DNA of 36,599 nt, taken from contig CACXCG010000036.1 in NCBI GenBank assembly GCA_902766125.1, positions 1 through 36,599 of the forward strand. Direction: 5' to 3'. Positions 1-7,438 of the stretch are shown piece by piece. The notes under the pieces are model-generated. The model saw nothing but the letters and a program-made list of their open reading frames with translations. It did not search any database and had not been told where the DNA came from. The translations under genes and the position numbers were made by a program. Position 1 is the first letter of the stretch. Every line of letters starts with the position of its first letter. This DNA comes from an uncultured Spirochaetaceae bacterium. GTDB lineage: Bacteria; Spirochaetota; Spirochaetia; Treponematales; Treponemataceae.

Positions 1-169
1 AGTATATTCAAATCTTTCAACACCTACTGCTCCTTGATATGTTTCTCCTTCTGGATGATTTTTTGCTCTATGTTGTTTTTGCCATTTCTTTTACTGTAAA
101 TGAATATCCTGGATCATATTCTGTTTCTTTTTCTGCTTTAATAATTGGAACATAAGATAAAGCTTCATC
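1..169 (-). pseudogene. Decayed protein-coding remnant at left edge
   Basis: On the minus strand two reading frames give coding-like peptide. One begins DEALSYVPIIKAEKETEY and runs to about position 90. The other starts near there, contains HPEGETYQGAVGVERFEYT and continues off the window edge. A stop separates them, so a frameshift would be needed to join them, and no start codon or ribosome-binding site is visible. I do not recognise the family. It may be a broken gene whose remainder lies left of the window; chance coding likeness in an AT-rich stretch is possible. Confidence 0.3.
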
Positions 170-192
170 TTATGTGGTGAAGCTTTTTTTTT
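159..192 (+). terminator. Hairpin with T-run, possible terminator
   Basis: AAGCTTCA (160-167) can pair with TGAAGCTT (178-185) across a 10-nt loop, followed by nine Ts (184-192). This has the form of a rho-independent terminator for plus-strand transcription entering from the left, although no plus-strand gene is visible before it. A second inverted pair (CATAAG 151-156 with CTTATG 169-174) overlaps and would compete with the stem. Confidence 0.45.
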
Positions 193-292
193 GTTTAAAG
201 GCTGACAGTTTAAACAAAGAACTTGAAGCGAAGTGAGCGCGCTAACGGCAAAAAGGGCAATAAATCCTCTATTCTCAAAATAATGACTTATC

Positions 293-523
293 GTGATTTA
301 TTTTAACAAAAATCTCAAAAACTATGGATTCGGCTCATCGAAAAAGGAATATAAAACAATCACAAAAGGACCAGATATTTCAATTGAAAAATTTGAAGAA
401 CCTCTTAATTTAATTGGACAGAAGGGTTGGGAAGCTTCAGGTACTTTTTCTACTGAAAGAGGAAGCGGAACTATGGTTTTTAAACGTCCCAAAGGAATAA
501 TTGAGAAAAGGAACGCATTTTAA
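293..523 (+). CDS. Small DUF4177-like protein, possibly truncated
   Basis: This 76-residue ORF has the layout of DUF4177 proteins: an early KKEYKTI strand, a central LIGQKGWEASG segment (the family's G-x-x-GWE core) and a closing MVFKRPKG strand. DUF4177 proteins are small, usually about 50-80 residues, and of unknown function. The reading frame opens with GTG and has no Shine-Dalgarno sequence or promoter that I can see, while the family normally starts right before the KxYEYK strand. The first 15 or so residues may therefore be fortuitous and the true start lost. It lies between two apparently decayed stretches, so it may be a remnant itself. Confidence 0.45.
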   Translation: MIYFNKNLKNYGFGSSKKEYKTITKGPDISIEKFEEPLNLIGQKGWEASGTFSTERGSGTMVFKRPKGIIEKRNAF

Positions 524-534
524 AACAAATTGAA

Positions 535-760
535 TTAATGATTTATAAAGGTACTTACAGAAATTTTTTCTAAATCTTTCTCAGAACCACCTGCATAATT
601 ATAAAAAAAATATTTCCAAACTTTTGTATAAGGAACAGAACAATCTACTTTAAATAAATCTTTTATGTTTCCAGTACAAATAATATCACAATCAAACTCT
701 TTTCTAAATCTTAGATATAACTTCCGAAATCTCTTCTTTTAGTTTTGATTGTGAAACAAA
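535..760 (-). pseudogene. Decayed coding remnant
   Basis: This stretch has no intact gene. On the minus strand a frame with segments such as EFDCDIICTGNIKDLFKVD and VPYTKVWKYFFYNYAGG ends at a stop at 535-537. Upstream of it, a different frame reads SKLKEEISEVISKI before a stop. The two would join by one frameshift. No start codon or ribosome-binding site is present. The family is not recognised; this looks like a broken gene rather than non-coding spacer. Confidence 0.35.
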
Positions 761-780
761 TCACAACTTAAAAATTCTGA

Positions 781-809
781 ATGACACGCATGCAACAAAT
801 CGCTATAAT
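781..809 (+). promoter_or_regulatory. Promoter of the SulP gene (leaderless type)
   Basis: ATGACA (781-786, five of six to TTGACA), a 17-bp spacer and a perfect TATAAT (804-809). The start codon lies only 8 nt after the -10 box and no Shine-Dalgarno sequence fits between, so transcription should begin at or within about two bases of the ATG. Confidence 0.75.
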
Positions 810-817
810 GTAGCATC

Positions 818-2518
818 ATGTTTAAACCAGAACTTATCAATTCACTTAAAAACTACAATTCTAAAACCTTCATTAGTGATTTAATTGCGGGTATCATTGT
901 TGGTATTGTTGCTCTGCCGCTTGCCATTGCATTTGCCATTGCGTCGGGTGTAAATCCTGCAGCAGGTCTGTTTACGGCAATTATTGCAGGTTTCTGTATT
1001 TCTGCTTTTGGTGGCAGCCGTGTTCAGATTGGCGGTCCTACGGGTGCATTTGCAGTCATTGTGTACGGCGTTGTTGCTCAGTACGGATTAAGCGGTCTTG
1101 CAACTGCTACTGTTATGGCGGGAATTATTTTAATTCTTCTGGGTGCCTTTAAGATGGGCGGTCTGGTTAAGTTTATTCCCTACACAATTGTAACCGGATT
1201 TACTGCCGGTATTGCAGTAACAATTGCAGCCGGTCAGCTTGGTGATTTCTTCGGATTGCGTCCTGACTTTTCTACTCCCATGATGATTCTGGGCGAAGAG
1301 TATTCTAAAATGCCGGGAAACTTTCTGCCAAAACTGATTGTCTACATTCGTTCTGCAACAACAATCAATGTATATTCAACTATAATGGCTGCCGTTTGTC
1401 TTGCCTTCATTTTTATCTGGTCTAAGTTCATTAAAAAGATTCCGGGAAGTTTTGTTGTAATCATTTTAGCAACAGTGGTAAGCATCGTTCTTGAAAAAAC
1501 CTGCGGATTACACACAGACACCATTGGAACCTTTGCAGACGGGTCACAGCATTTTGTGATTCCCAACACTTTGCCTAAACCACAGCTTCCTGCGCTCAGC
1601 ATAAAAACAATCACTACACTGTTTCCGACTGCAGTTTCTATCGCAGTGCTTGCTGCTATTGAATCGCTTTTGAGTGCAGTTGTTGCCGACGGTATGATAG
1701 GAACCAAGCACGATTCCAACACAGAACTGATTGCTCAGGGAATTGCAAACATTGCAAGCCCTCTCTTTGGCGGAATTCCTGCAACAGGTGCAATTGCCCG
1801 AACCGCAACCAACATCAAAAACGGAGGAAAAACTCCGGTAGCGGGAATCATTCATGCACTGACGCTGCTTATCATTCTGTTGTTTGCCGGAAAATATGCA
1901 GCATATATTCCCATGGCAGCACTTGCCGCAGTCCTGATTAACGTTGCCTGGAACATGGCCGGTTTCCCCGCAATCCGTTCGCTGCTTCACGGACAAAAAT
2001 CTGACATAACGGTTTTTGTGGTAACATTCCTTATTACCGTTTTTGTAGATCTTACCGTTGCAATTGAAGTTGGTCTTGGCTTTGCAGCATTCTTCTTTAT
2101 CAAAAAGATGATTGACCTGTCAGAAGTTCAGAACGAGCGTGAAATCCTTACGGGAGGAATTCATAAAGATCAGCCTGCAGAAAATCTTGATATTCCTACA
2201 CAGACATTTGTGTATGAAATTGAAGGCCCGCTTTTCTTTGGAACCGTACGTAAGTTTGAACTTGCAACAGAACGTGCACAGTCAGAATGTAAGTATCTTG
2301 TACTTAGAATGCGCAACACTATCTACCTTGATGCCGGCGGAATCCGTGCGCTGGAACAGTGTAAGGCAGCCTGTGACCGTAAGGGCATTACTATTGTCAT
2401 AAGCGGAATCCACACTCAGCCGTACCTGCTGCTTGAAAAAACAGGCATGGCAGATAAGCTTGGCCGCGAAAACATTTTTGACAACATTAACGATGCACTG
2501 AACCGGTGCAGGAAGTAG
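818..2518 (+). CDS. SulP-family anion transporter with STAS domain
   Basis: This 566-residue inner-membrane protein belongs to the SulP/SLC26 family, which moves sulfate, bicarbonate or other anions. The N-terminal part (about residues 15-430) is strongly hydrophobic and contains family-typical segments: GIIVGIVALPLAIAFAIASG near the start, GFCISAFGGSRVQIGGPTGA (the SulP signature region), and FGGIPATGAIARTATNIKNG in the middle. The last 130 residues form a cytoplasmic STAS domain, with the EGPLFFGTV strand and YLDAGGIRAL. Length is normal. The substrate cannot be told from sequence. The start follows a strong -10 box by 8 nt with no ribosome-binding site, suggesting a leaderless message. It ends 11 bp from the convergent ATP-grasp gene. 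Confidence 0.93.
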   Translation: MFKPELINSLKNYNSKTFISDLIAGIIVGIVALPLAIAFAIASGVNPAAGLFTAIIAGFCISAFGGSRVQIGGPTGAFAVIVYGVVAQYGLSGLATATVMAGIILILLGAFKMGGLVKFIPYTIVTGFTAGIAVTIAAGQLGDFFGLRPDFSTPMMILGEEYSKMPGNFLPKLIVYIRSATTINVYSTIMAAVCLAFIFIWSKFIKKIPGSFVVIILATVVSIVLEKTCGLHTDTIGTFADGSQHFVIPNTLPKPQLPALSIKTITTLFPTAVSIAVLAAIESLLSAVVADGMIGTKHDSNTELIAQGIANIASPLFGGIPATGAIARTATNIKNGGKTPVAGIIHALTLLIILLFAGKYAAYIPMAALAAVLINVAWNMAGFPAIRSLLHGQKSDITVFVVTFLITVFVDLTVAIEVGLGFAAFFFIKKMIDLSEVQNEREILTGGIHKDQPAENLDIPTQTFVYEIEGPLFFGTVRKFELATERAQSECKYLVLRMRNTIYLDAGGIRALEQCKAACDRKGITIVISGIHTQPYLLLEKTGMADKLGRENIFDNINDALNRCRK

Positions 2519-2529
2519 AGAAACAAACT

Positions 2530-3870
2530 CTATCCTAACTCCATCATCGTATACGCTTGCTGCAAAAATCCTTCATCCATCAGTGAAGGCATGTCGGTAG
2601 CAAGCGAAGAAAGCTGCTGTTTTAATTCTGCAAAAGATTCTGTTCCGCCAAAGACTATTTCACAGTAGCCTTTTTCCCGTTCCTGTTTTGCTGCATGGTT
2701 CTGAACTTGTCTTACAAAAAACACTCCGTCGCGTTTCTGCAACAGGTCCTGCTGTTGTTCTGTTAAAAGGGGCAGTTTAAAATTACACACACACTTTGGT
2801 TTGTTTACAAATACATTCTGTCCGTTTGCTAAGCCCAGCAACAGTTCGCTTACGGTTGTTCCATAAGAGGCGGCGTATGTTTCTGTCATTCCCGAAAGAC
2901 GCGGATTAACTTCTAACACCTGCCATCCGTCTTTTCCCAAAATTACATCGACCTGCGCTGCACCACAAAGTTTAAGTCGTTCTGCCAATTTTAAAATCAG
3001 TGAATGCAAGTGCTCAAGATTCATTGTATCTGTGCTGTATGTAAACGGACCGACTTTTATTCCCTGCTTGGGACTGGTTATGCCAAAGCGGTTAACAGAA
3101 AACGCAAACGGTGCAAGTACCGTATAATTTCCCGGTGTTCCATACACTTCTACTCCAAACTGAAGCCCCTGTATGTATTCCTGCACCAGACGATCAGAAT
3201 GTGTTTTTCCGGAGCGCAAATAATGCACTGCTTCTTTATACGACACTGCAACTTCCATTCCGTAAGAACTTAATCCCACCGTGTCTTTAATGATAACCGG
3301 ATATTGCATTGCTTCAATTTGAGAAAGCACATATTCTTTGTATACATTTACACGAACATCTTTGTGATTGCGTTCACTCCAAAACAGTTCATGATTCACA
3401 TGCACAGATTTGGGAACTGCAAAATCATTTTGAATCAAAAACTGTTCCATCGCATTTTTATCAAAACACGTGTACATTGTGTCTACATCATGACAAACTG
3501 TTTTTATTCCTGCCTTGTGCAATTCCTGTGCAATAAGTGCATCTTTAATACAATGCCAGTCAAACGGCGGCTGCCAAAAACTTGTGGCAACTGCAACATC
3601 CGGCTGTAAGTGTTTTATTTCACTGCAAATTTCCTGCACGCTGTCTTTTTGACAGACAATAACATCTATTCCTTTCACAGGAGACACGGTTCCGTCTGCA
3701 TGAAAATCTGCAAGAAACATCGCAGGCAATTGTGTTACGATTGCAAATGAATGTTCCGGATGCTTTTGTGCAAGCATTTCCCATTCCGATGCGTGGGAAG
3801 GGATTCGCGTTATGCTGAATGTTTGCGGAGAAAAAAAACTGGCATTCGTACTGTAAAAGACTATCTTCAT
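2530..3870 (-). CDS. ATP-grasp carboxylate-amine ligase-like protein
   Basis: This 446-residue protein carries an ATP-grasp fold in its central and C-terminal parts. Visible landmarks are YPVIIKDTVGLSSYGMEV (the lysine-bearing nucleotide-binding strand and glycine-rich loop), LVQEYIQGLQFGVEVYG, and the metal-binding end WQVLEVNPRLSGMT with the usual E-x-N-x-R pattern. ATP-grasp enzymes activate a carboxylate as acyl phosphate and couple it to an amine or thiol; the nearest well-known relatives are the D-Ala-D-Ala ligase and carbamoyl-phosphate-synthase types. The N-terminal MKIVFYSTN strand is a pre-ATP-grasp Rossmann-like start, which supports ATG at 3870 over a GTG 24 bp upstream. An extended -10 box sits 7 nt before that ATG. 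The substrate is unknown, and neighbours give no clue. Confidence 0.82.
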   Translation of the reverse strand: MKIVFYSTNASFFSPQTFSITRIPSHASEWEMLAQKHPEHSFAIVTQLPAMFLADFHADGTVSPVKGIDVIVCQKDSVQEICSEIKHLQPDVAVATSFWQPPFDWHCIKDALIAQELHKAGIKTVCHDVDTMYTCFDKNAMEQFLIQNDFAVPKSVHVNHELFWSERNHKDVRVNVYKEYVLSQIEAMQYPVIIKDTVGLSSYGMEVAVSYKEAVHYLRSGKTHSDRLVQEYIQGLQFGVEVYGTPGNYTVLAPFAFSVNRFGITSPKQGIKVGPFTYSTDTMNLEHLHSLILKLAERLKLCGAAQVDVILGKDGWQVLEVNPRLSGMTETYAASYGTTVSELLLGLANGQNVFVNKPKCVCNFKLPLLTEQQQDLLQKRDGVFFVRQVQNHAAKQEREKGYCEIVFGGTESFAELKQQLSSLATDMPSLMDEGFLQQAYTMMELG

Positions 3871-3877
3871 TTTATTC

Positions 3878-3886
3878 AGTGTAGCA
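3878..3886 (-). promoter_or_regulatory. Extended -10 promoter of the ATP-grasp gene
   Basis: On the minus strand TGC-TACACT forms an extended -10 element 7 nt before the ATG at 3870. No convincing -35 box or Shine-Dalgarno sequence is present, so a leaderless or near-leaderless message is predicted. Confidence 0.5.
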
Positions 3887-3902
3887 TAAAACACATACTC
3901 TC

Positions 3903-3911
3903 TGCTATAAT
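3903..3911 (+). promoter_or_regulatory. Extended -10 promoter of the aldo/keto reductase
   Basis: TGC-TATAAT is a perfect extended -10 element (hexamer 3906-3911). It abuts the first ATG (3912) and lies 6 nt before a second in-frame ATG (3918). Transcription starting about 7 nt downstream would begin exactly at the second ATG, which is then the more likely real start. Confidence 0.7.
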
Positions 3912-4943
3912 ATGAACATGAAGCAAATTACTCTTGGTTCAACAAACATAACTTCTCCTAAAAATGCATTGGGCTGTCTTCCTTTACAGCGTGACTCTAA
4001 ACAAGATGCTATAACGCTTATACGTAGAGCATACAAAGCTGGTTTTACTTTTTTTGATACCGCACGTTTATATTCTGACAGTGAAGAAAAAGTTGGAGAA
4101 GCATTACACGATGTTAGACAAAATGTTTACATTGCTACAAAAACTATGAGCACTGATGTCGAAGGCTTTTGGAAAGATTTAAACACAAGTCTTTCTTTAT
4201 TGCAAACAGATTACATTGACATCTATCAATTTCATAATCCTTCCTTCTGTCCAAAACCACAAGACGGGAGCGGTTTATACGAAGCAATGTGTGAAGCAAA
4301 AGCTCAGGGAAAAATTAAACACATTGGCATTACCAATCACCGATTATCTGTTGCAATTGAAGCTGTTGAAAGCGGACTTTATGAAACACTGCAGTTTCCA
4401 TTTAGCTATTTAGCAAGTCAAAAAGAAATTGAACTGGTTAACTTGTGTAAAAAACATAATGTCGGTTTTATTGCAATGAAAGCTCTTTCTGGTGGATTAA
4501 TTACGAATGCTGCAGCTGCCTATGCTTTTCTTGACCAATACGATAATGTCTTACCCATTTGGGGAATTCAGCGTGAATCTGAACTTGATGAATTTATTGC
4601 TTTCCAAACAAATCCTCCTGCTTTAAGTGGAGAACTTGCACAACTTATTAACAAAGATCAAAAAGAATTGAGCGGAAGTTTTTGTCGTGGTTGCGGTTAT
4701 TGTATGCCTTGCCCTCAAAATATAGAAATAAACAATTGTGCCCGAATGTCTCTTATGTTACGCCGAGCACCTGCTGCTTCTTGGCTCAGTGAAAGTTGGC
4801 AGAAAAAAATGCAACTTATTGAAACCTGTATTCACTGCAACAAATGTTCTTCTCGCTGTCCTTACTCTCTCGATACACCTTCTTTACTTGCCGAAAATTA
4901 TGCTGACTACAAAGAAGTGCTTGCTGGTCGCAGGTCTGTGTAA
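3912..4943 (+). CDS. Aldo/keto reductase with C-terminal 4Fe-4S motifs
   Basis: This 343-residue protein has an aldo/keto reductase barrel followed by a ferredoxin-like tail. The barrel shows AGFTFFDTARLYSDSEEKVG (the conserved Asp and Tyr of the active site), IATKTMS with its lysine, and YIDIYQFHNP. The tail has CRGCGYCMPCP from about residue 258 and a classic CIHCNKCSSRCP near residues 308-319, as in the 4Fe-4S aldo/keto reductase subfamily found in anaerobes. The family reduces carbonyls with NAD(P)H; the role of the iron-sulfur cluster and the substrate are unknown here. The -10 box touches the first ATG, so translation may begin at Met3 (3918). The acylphosphatase ATG follows after one base, so the two are co-transcribed. 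Confidence 0.9.
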   Translation: MNMKQITLGSTNITSPKNALGCLPLQRDSKQDAITLIRRAYKAGFTFFDTARLYSDSEEKVGEALHDVRQNVYIATKTMSTDVEGFWKDLNTSLSLLQTDYIDIYQFHNPSFCPKPQDGSGLYEAMCEAKAQGKIKHIGITNHRLSVAIEAVESGLYETLQFPFSYLASQKEIELVNLCKKHNVGFIAMKALSGGLITNAAAAYAFLDQYDNVLPIWGIQRESELDEFIAFQTNPPALSGELAQLINKDQKELSGSFCRGCGYCMPCPQNIEINNCARMSLMLRRAPAASWLSESWQKKMQLIETCIHCNKCSSRCPYSLDTPSLLAENYADYKEVLAGRRSV

Positions 4944-4944
4944 A

Positions 4945-5220
4945 ATGAAAAAACGGATGCAATACCGCTTTTGGGGGCGGGTTCAGGGCGTGGGCTTTAG
5001 ATACACCGCTTGTTACTTAGCTGCTGCACTTTCGCTTACAGGTTGGGTCTACAACGACTGGGACGGTTCTGTTTTGATGCAAGCACAGGGGGAAGAAGAA
5101 AATCTCTTGCTGTTGTTACAGCGCCTCGAATTAAATGACAGATTCATCCAAATTGAACAAATAGAACAAGAAGAACTGCCCTTTGACACTAACGAACGGT
5201 CGTTTGAGGTAAAAGACTGA
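4945..5220 (+). CDS. acyP: Acylphosphatase
   Basis: This 91-residue protein hydrolyses acyl phosphates such as acetyl- or carbamoyl-phosphate. The family signature RVQGVGFRY is present, with the phosphate-binding Arg19, and GWVYNDWDGSV supplies the catalytic Asn37 and the conserved DGSV turn. Length matches the family's 90-100 residues. The start is the ATG one base after the aldo/keto reductase stop; a longer in-frame reading overlapping the reductase is not credible because the acylphosphatase fold begins here. The stop overlaps the next start codon (TGATG), so it is coupled to the downstream tRNA-modifying enzyme. Confidence 0.92.
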   Translation: MKKRMQYRFWGRVQGVGFRYTACYLAAALSLTGWVYNDWDGSVLMQAQGEEENLLLLLQRLELNDRFIQIEQIEQEELPFDTNERSFEVKD

Positions 5221-6128
5221 TGGTAAAAGGAAGATTTGCCCCCTCACCGAGCGGTCGCATGCACTTAGGAAACATTTACGCAGCCCTTATGTCCTGGCTT
5301 TCTGTCAAAAAACAAAACGGCTCGTGGATTTTACGCATAGAAGACTTGGATCGTCAGCGCTGTAAACCGGAATATGCTCAACTTTTGATGGATGATTTAT
5401 CGTGGCTTGGCTTAGAGTGGGATAAATTATATTTTCAGTCAGACAGGGACAATCTGTACCTGGATGCATTTACTCAGCTTTGCAATAAAAATTTGGTGTA
5501 TGATTGTTTTTGTCGCCGTGCTGACTTACTGGCTTCTTCTGCACCACAAACTCCGCGGGACATGCAAATCTATTCGGGTAGGTGTCGCACGCTTACACAA
5601 CAGCAGAGGACTCAACTGTCTCAAGAAAGAACTCCTGCTCAGCGCATTGCACTGCCAGACAAAGACATTTCTTTTACAGACGGACATTATGGCTTACAAA
5701 CCTTCAATCTGCTGCATGACTGCGGAGACTTTATTGTGCGCCGTGCAGACAAAAACTTTTCGTATCAGCTGGCAGTTGTTGTTGATGATGCGCTTATGGA
5801 TGTAACAGAAATTGTCCGCGGAAGAGACCTGCTTAATTCAACGCCGCAGCAATTATTTTTGTATGAATCATTAGGATATAATGCTCCACAGTTCAGCCAC
5901 ATTCCGCTTATTGTAACGCAGGACGGAAGACGGCTTTCAAAACGCGAACACGATATGAATATGGGTGAACTTCAGAAAAAATATTCAGCGACACAGATTA
6001 TCGGCTATGTAATGTATTTATGCGGATTTATTTCTGAACCGGATTCTCTTTCTCTTTCAGAGGCTCTTTCTTTATTCGATTGGGAAAAAATCCCTCAGGA
6101 AGATATTATTTTAAAAACACTCCCGTAA
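5220..6128 (+). CDS. gluQ: Glutamyl-Q tRNA(Asp) synthetase
   Basis: This 302-residue protein is a short paralogue of glutamyl-tRNA synthetase that attaches glutamate to queuosine in tRNA-Asp rather than charging tRNA-Glu. It has the class I start GRFAPSPSGRMHLGN (HIGH-type motif), RIEDLDRQR, the zinc-site segment CFCRRADL with a later YSGRC, and a KMSKS-type RLSKREHD. It ends after the catalytic domain and lacks the anticodon-binding region, which separates GluQ from true GltX (about 470-500 residues). The start overlaps the acylphosphatase stop by one base. Its 3' end overlaps the convergent mntP by 23 bp, so no terminator separates them. Confidence 0.93.
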   Translation: MVKGRFAPSPSGRMHLGNIYAALMSWLSVKKQNGSWILRIEDLDRQRCKPEYAQLLMDDLSWLGLEWDKLYFQSDRDNLYLDAFTQLCNKNLVYDCFCRRADLLASSAPQTPRDMQIYSGRCRTLTQQQRTQLSQERTPAQRIALPDKDISFTDGHYGLQTFNLLHDCGDFIVRRADKNFSYQLAVVVDDALMDVTEIVRGRDLLNSTPQQLFLYESLGYNAPQFSHIPLIVTQDGRRLSKREHDMNMGELQKKYSATQIIGYVMYLCGFISEPDSLSLSEALSLFDWEKIPQEDIILKTLP

Positions 6129-6699
6129 CAAAAATTTCTATACCAATACAAATCAGAATAATTCCGCCAAGTATACTCGCTTTCTTTCCTAAATGAGCGC
6201 CGGCCTTCTTTCCGATTGCAAGTCCAGACATACAGATTATAAAAGTTCCTGCTGCAATGATAAGACAGGAAACAAGTGCCATTGCTAATCCATATTCTGC
6301 AGTGGTAAATCCGACAGAAAGTGCATCAATAGAAGTTGCAATTCCCTGCATTAAAAGAGTGCCACCCGTCAGTTTTGTATCGGTTTCGGTTTTTTCTTCA
6401 GTACCGCGAATTCCTTCTATAATCATTTTGATTCCGATATACAAAAGAAGAATCAGTGCAATCCACGGAATGTATTTTGTAAACGCAGTAAAGTATTCTT
6501 CAATTGTATGAACACAGATCCATCCTATGAACGGCATTATAAACTGAAAAAATGCATACACGCCTGCAATAAGACACATGCGGCCCTTTTTCATTTTTTT
6601 TTCATTCATGCCATTTACAAGAGAAACAGAAAATGCGTCCATGGCAAGACCAACACTTAACAAAGCGCTATTAACAAAAAACATTACGTTCCACGACAT
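6106..6699 (-). CDS. mntP: Manganese efflux pump MntP
   Basis: This 197-residue membrane protein matches MntP (DUF204), which exports Mn2+ across the inner membrane. It has six hydrophobic segments and the two family acidic motifs in transmembrane positions, GLAMDAFSVSL near the N terminus and SIDALSVGF in the second half, as expected of an internally duplicated transporter. Length is typical. The start at 6699 lies 6 nt after a TAGAAT -10 box with no ribosome-binding site, so the message should be leaderless. There is thus no room for the yybP-ykoY manganese riboswitch that precedes mntP in some bacteria. Confidence 0.93.
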   Translation of the reverse strand: MSWNVMFFVNSALLSVGLAMDAFSVSLVNGMNEKKMKKGRMCLIAGVYAFFQFIMPFIGWICVHTIEEYFTAFTKYIPWIALILLLYIGIKMIIEGIRGTEEKTETDTKLTGGTLLMQGIATSIDALSVGFTTAEYGLAMALVSCLIIAAGTFIICMSGLAIGKKAGAHLGKKASILGGIILICIGIEIFVTGVFLK

Positions 6700-6705
6700 A
6701 TCACC

Positions 6706-6734
6706 ATTCTACAGAATCCTTGACCTAGAGTAAA
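6706..6734 (-). promoter_or_regulatory. mntP promoter (leaderless type)
   Basis: On the minus strand: TTTACT (-35, 6734-6729), 17-bp spacer, TAGAAT (-10, 6711-6706), then 6 nt to ATG. It overlaps the divergent promoter of the DUF937 gene (6720-6748), so the two may compete for polymerase. Confidence 0.6.
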
Positions 6735-6748
6735 GTAAGGGTTATAAT
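6720..6748 (+). promoter_or_regulatory. Promoter of the DUF937 gene
   Basis: TTGACC (6720-6725), exactly 17 bp, then TATAAT (6743-6748): a near-consensus housekeeping promoter. The start would be near 6755, leaving a leader of about 23 nt that carries an AGGGGG ribosome-binding site (6768-6772) before ATG 6778. Confidence 0.85.
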
Positions 6749-6777
6749 TTTGTAATTCTATTTTCTAGGGGGAATCT

Positions 6778-7371
6778 ATGGACGCTTCATCTATTTTGAC
6801 CACTCTTTTAAGCTCTAAGAGCATTACCGGAATCAGTAAGGCAACCGACACAAGCAGTGCTGATGTTTCAAACATTCTTGCGGCTGCTGTTCCTGCACTG
6901 TTACAGGGTGCACAAAAACAGACTTCTGGAAAAGATGCTGCAGGATTTACACAGGCACTTGCTGAGCATGCTGCAGACAGCACATCCAACATTACTTCTT
7001 TCCTTAAAAATGTTGACTTAAATGACGGATCAAAAATTCTGGGTCACCTGCTTACTGCCTCTGCAACCAAAGCAATTGCTAAAGAATCTAAGACCAGTGA
7101 ATCAACAACAAAGTCTGTTCTTTCTGCTGTTGCACCGCTTTTCATGAGCCTGTTGGGACAACAGACTTCCGGTTCTTCTGCAAATGCAATCGGTTCGTTA
7201 CTGGGCGGACTTATGGGAAGTTCAAACCTTACCTCTTTACTGGGTGGACTTTTGGGAGCAACAAGCACATCAACAAGTTCAAAACCCGGCAGCGGTAAAA
7301 AACCTTCGGGCAACTCTGCTGTTGCAGGATTAGCCGGCAGTCTTTTAAGCGGACTTTTCTCAGGAAAATAA
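6778..7371 (+). CDS. DUF937 family protein
   Basis: This 197-residue protein resembles the DUF937 family (YidB-like). It opens with an alpha-helical MDASSILTTLLSSKSI, continues with repeated ILAAAVPALLQGAQ and VLSAVAPLFMSLLGQQ helices, and ends in glycine/serine-rich LLGGLMGSS, LLGGLLGAT and LLSGLFSGK repeats. DUF937 proteins are widespread and mostly uncharacterised. There is no signal peptide or membrane anchor, so it is probably cytoplasmic. It has a strong promoter and ribosome-binding site, suggesting high expression. The following membrane-protein gene lies 67 bp on, beyond a small hairpin. Confidence 0.75.
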   Translation: MDASSILTTLLSSKSITGISKATDTSSADVSNILAAAVPALLQGAQKQTSGKDAAGFTQALAEHAADSTSNITSFLKNVDLNDGSKILGHLLTASATKAIAKESKTSESTTKSVLSAVAPLFMSLLGQQTSGSSANAIGSLLGGLMGSSNLTSLLGGLLGATSTSTSSKPGSGKKPSGNSAVAGLAGSLLSGLFSGK

Positions 7372-7387
7372 TTTATGTTACACAAAA

Positions 7388-7413
7388 CAGGCTGCTTCTG
7401 CTAAGGCGGCCTG
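7388..7413 (+). terminator. Intercistronic hairpin (weak or partial terminator)
   Basis: CAGGCTGC (7388-7395) pairs with GCGGCCTG (7406-7413) with one G-T wobble across a 10-nt loop. It is followed by ATTTTAT rather than a clean T-run. It may only partly stop transcription, or protect the upstream message, letting some reads continue into the gene at 7439. Confidence 0.5.
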
Positions 7414-7438
7414 ATTTTATAAAAGGAGAATTAATTTT

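Noticed and set aside
2518..2534. Small hairpin AGAG/CTCT between the convergent SulP and ATP-grasp genes
   Set aside because: Only four base pairs and no T-run; too weak to call a terminator.
4738..4944. Extended N terminus for acylphosphatase overlapping the aldo/keto reductase
   Set aside because: The extra residues have no acylphosphatase similarity and overlap the conserved cysteine region of the reductase in another frame; ATG 4945 gives a normal-length enzyme.
6700..6777. Possible manganese riboswitch upstream of mntP
   Set aside because: The -10 box lies 6 nt before the mntP ATG, leaving no leader for an RNA element.
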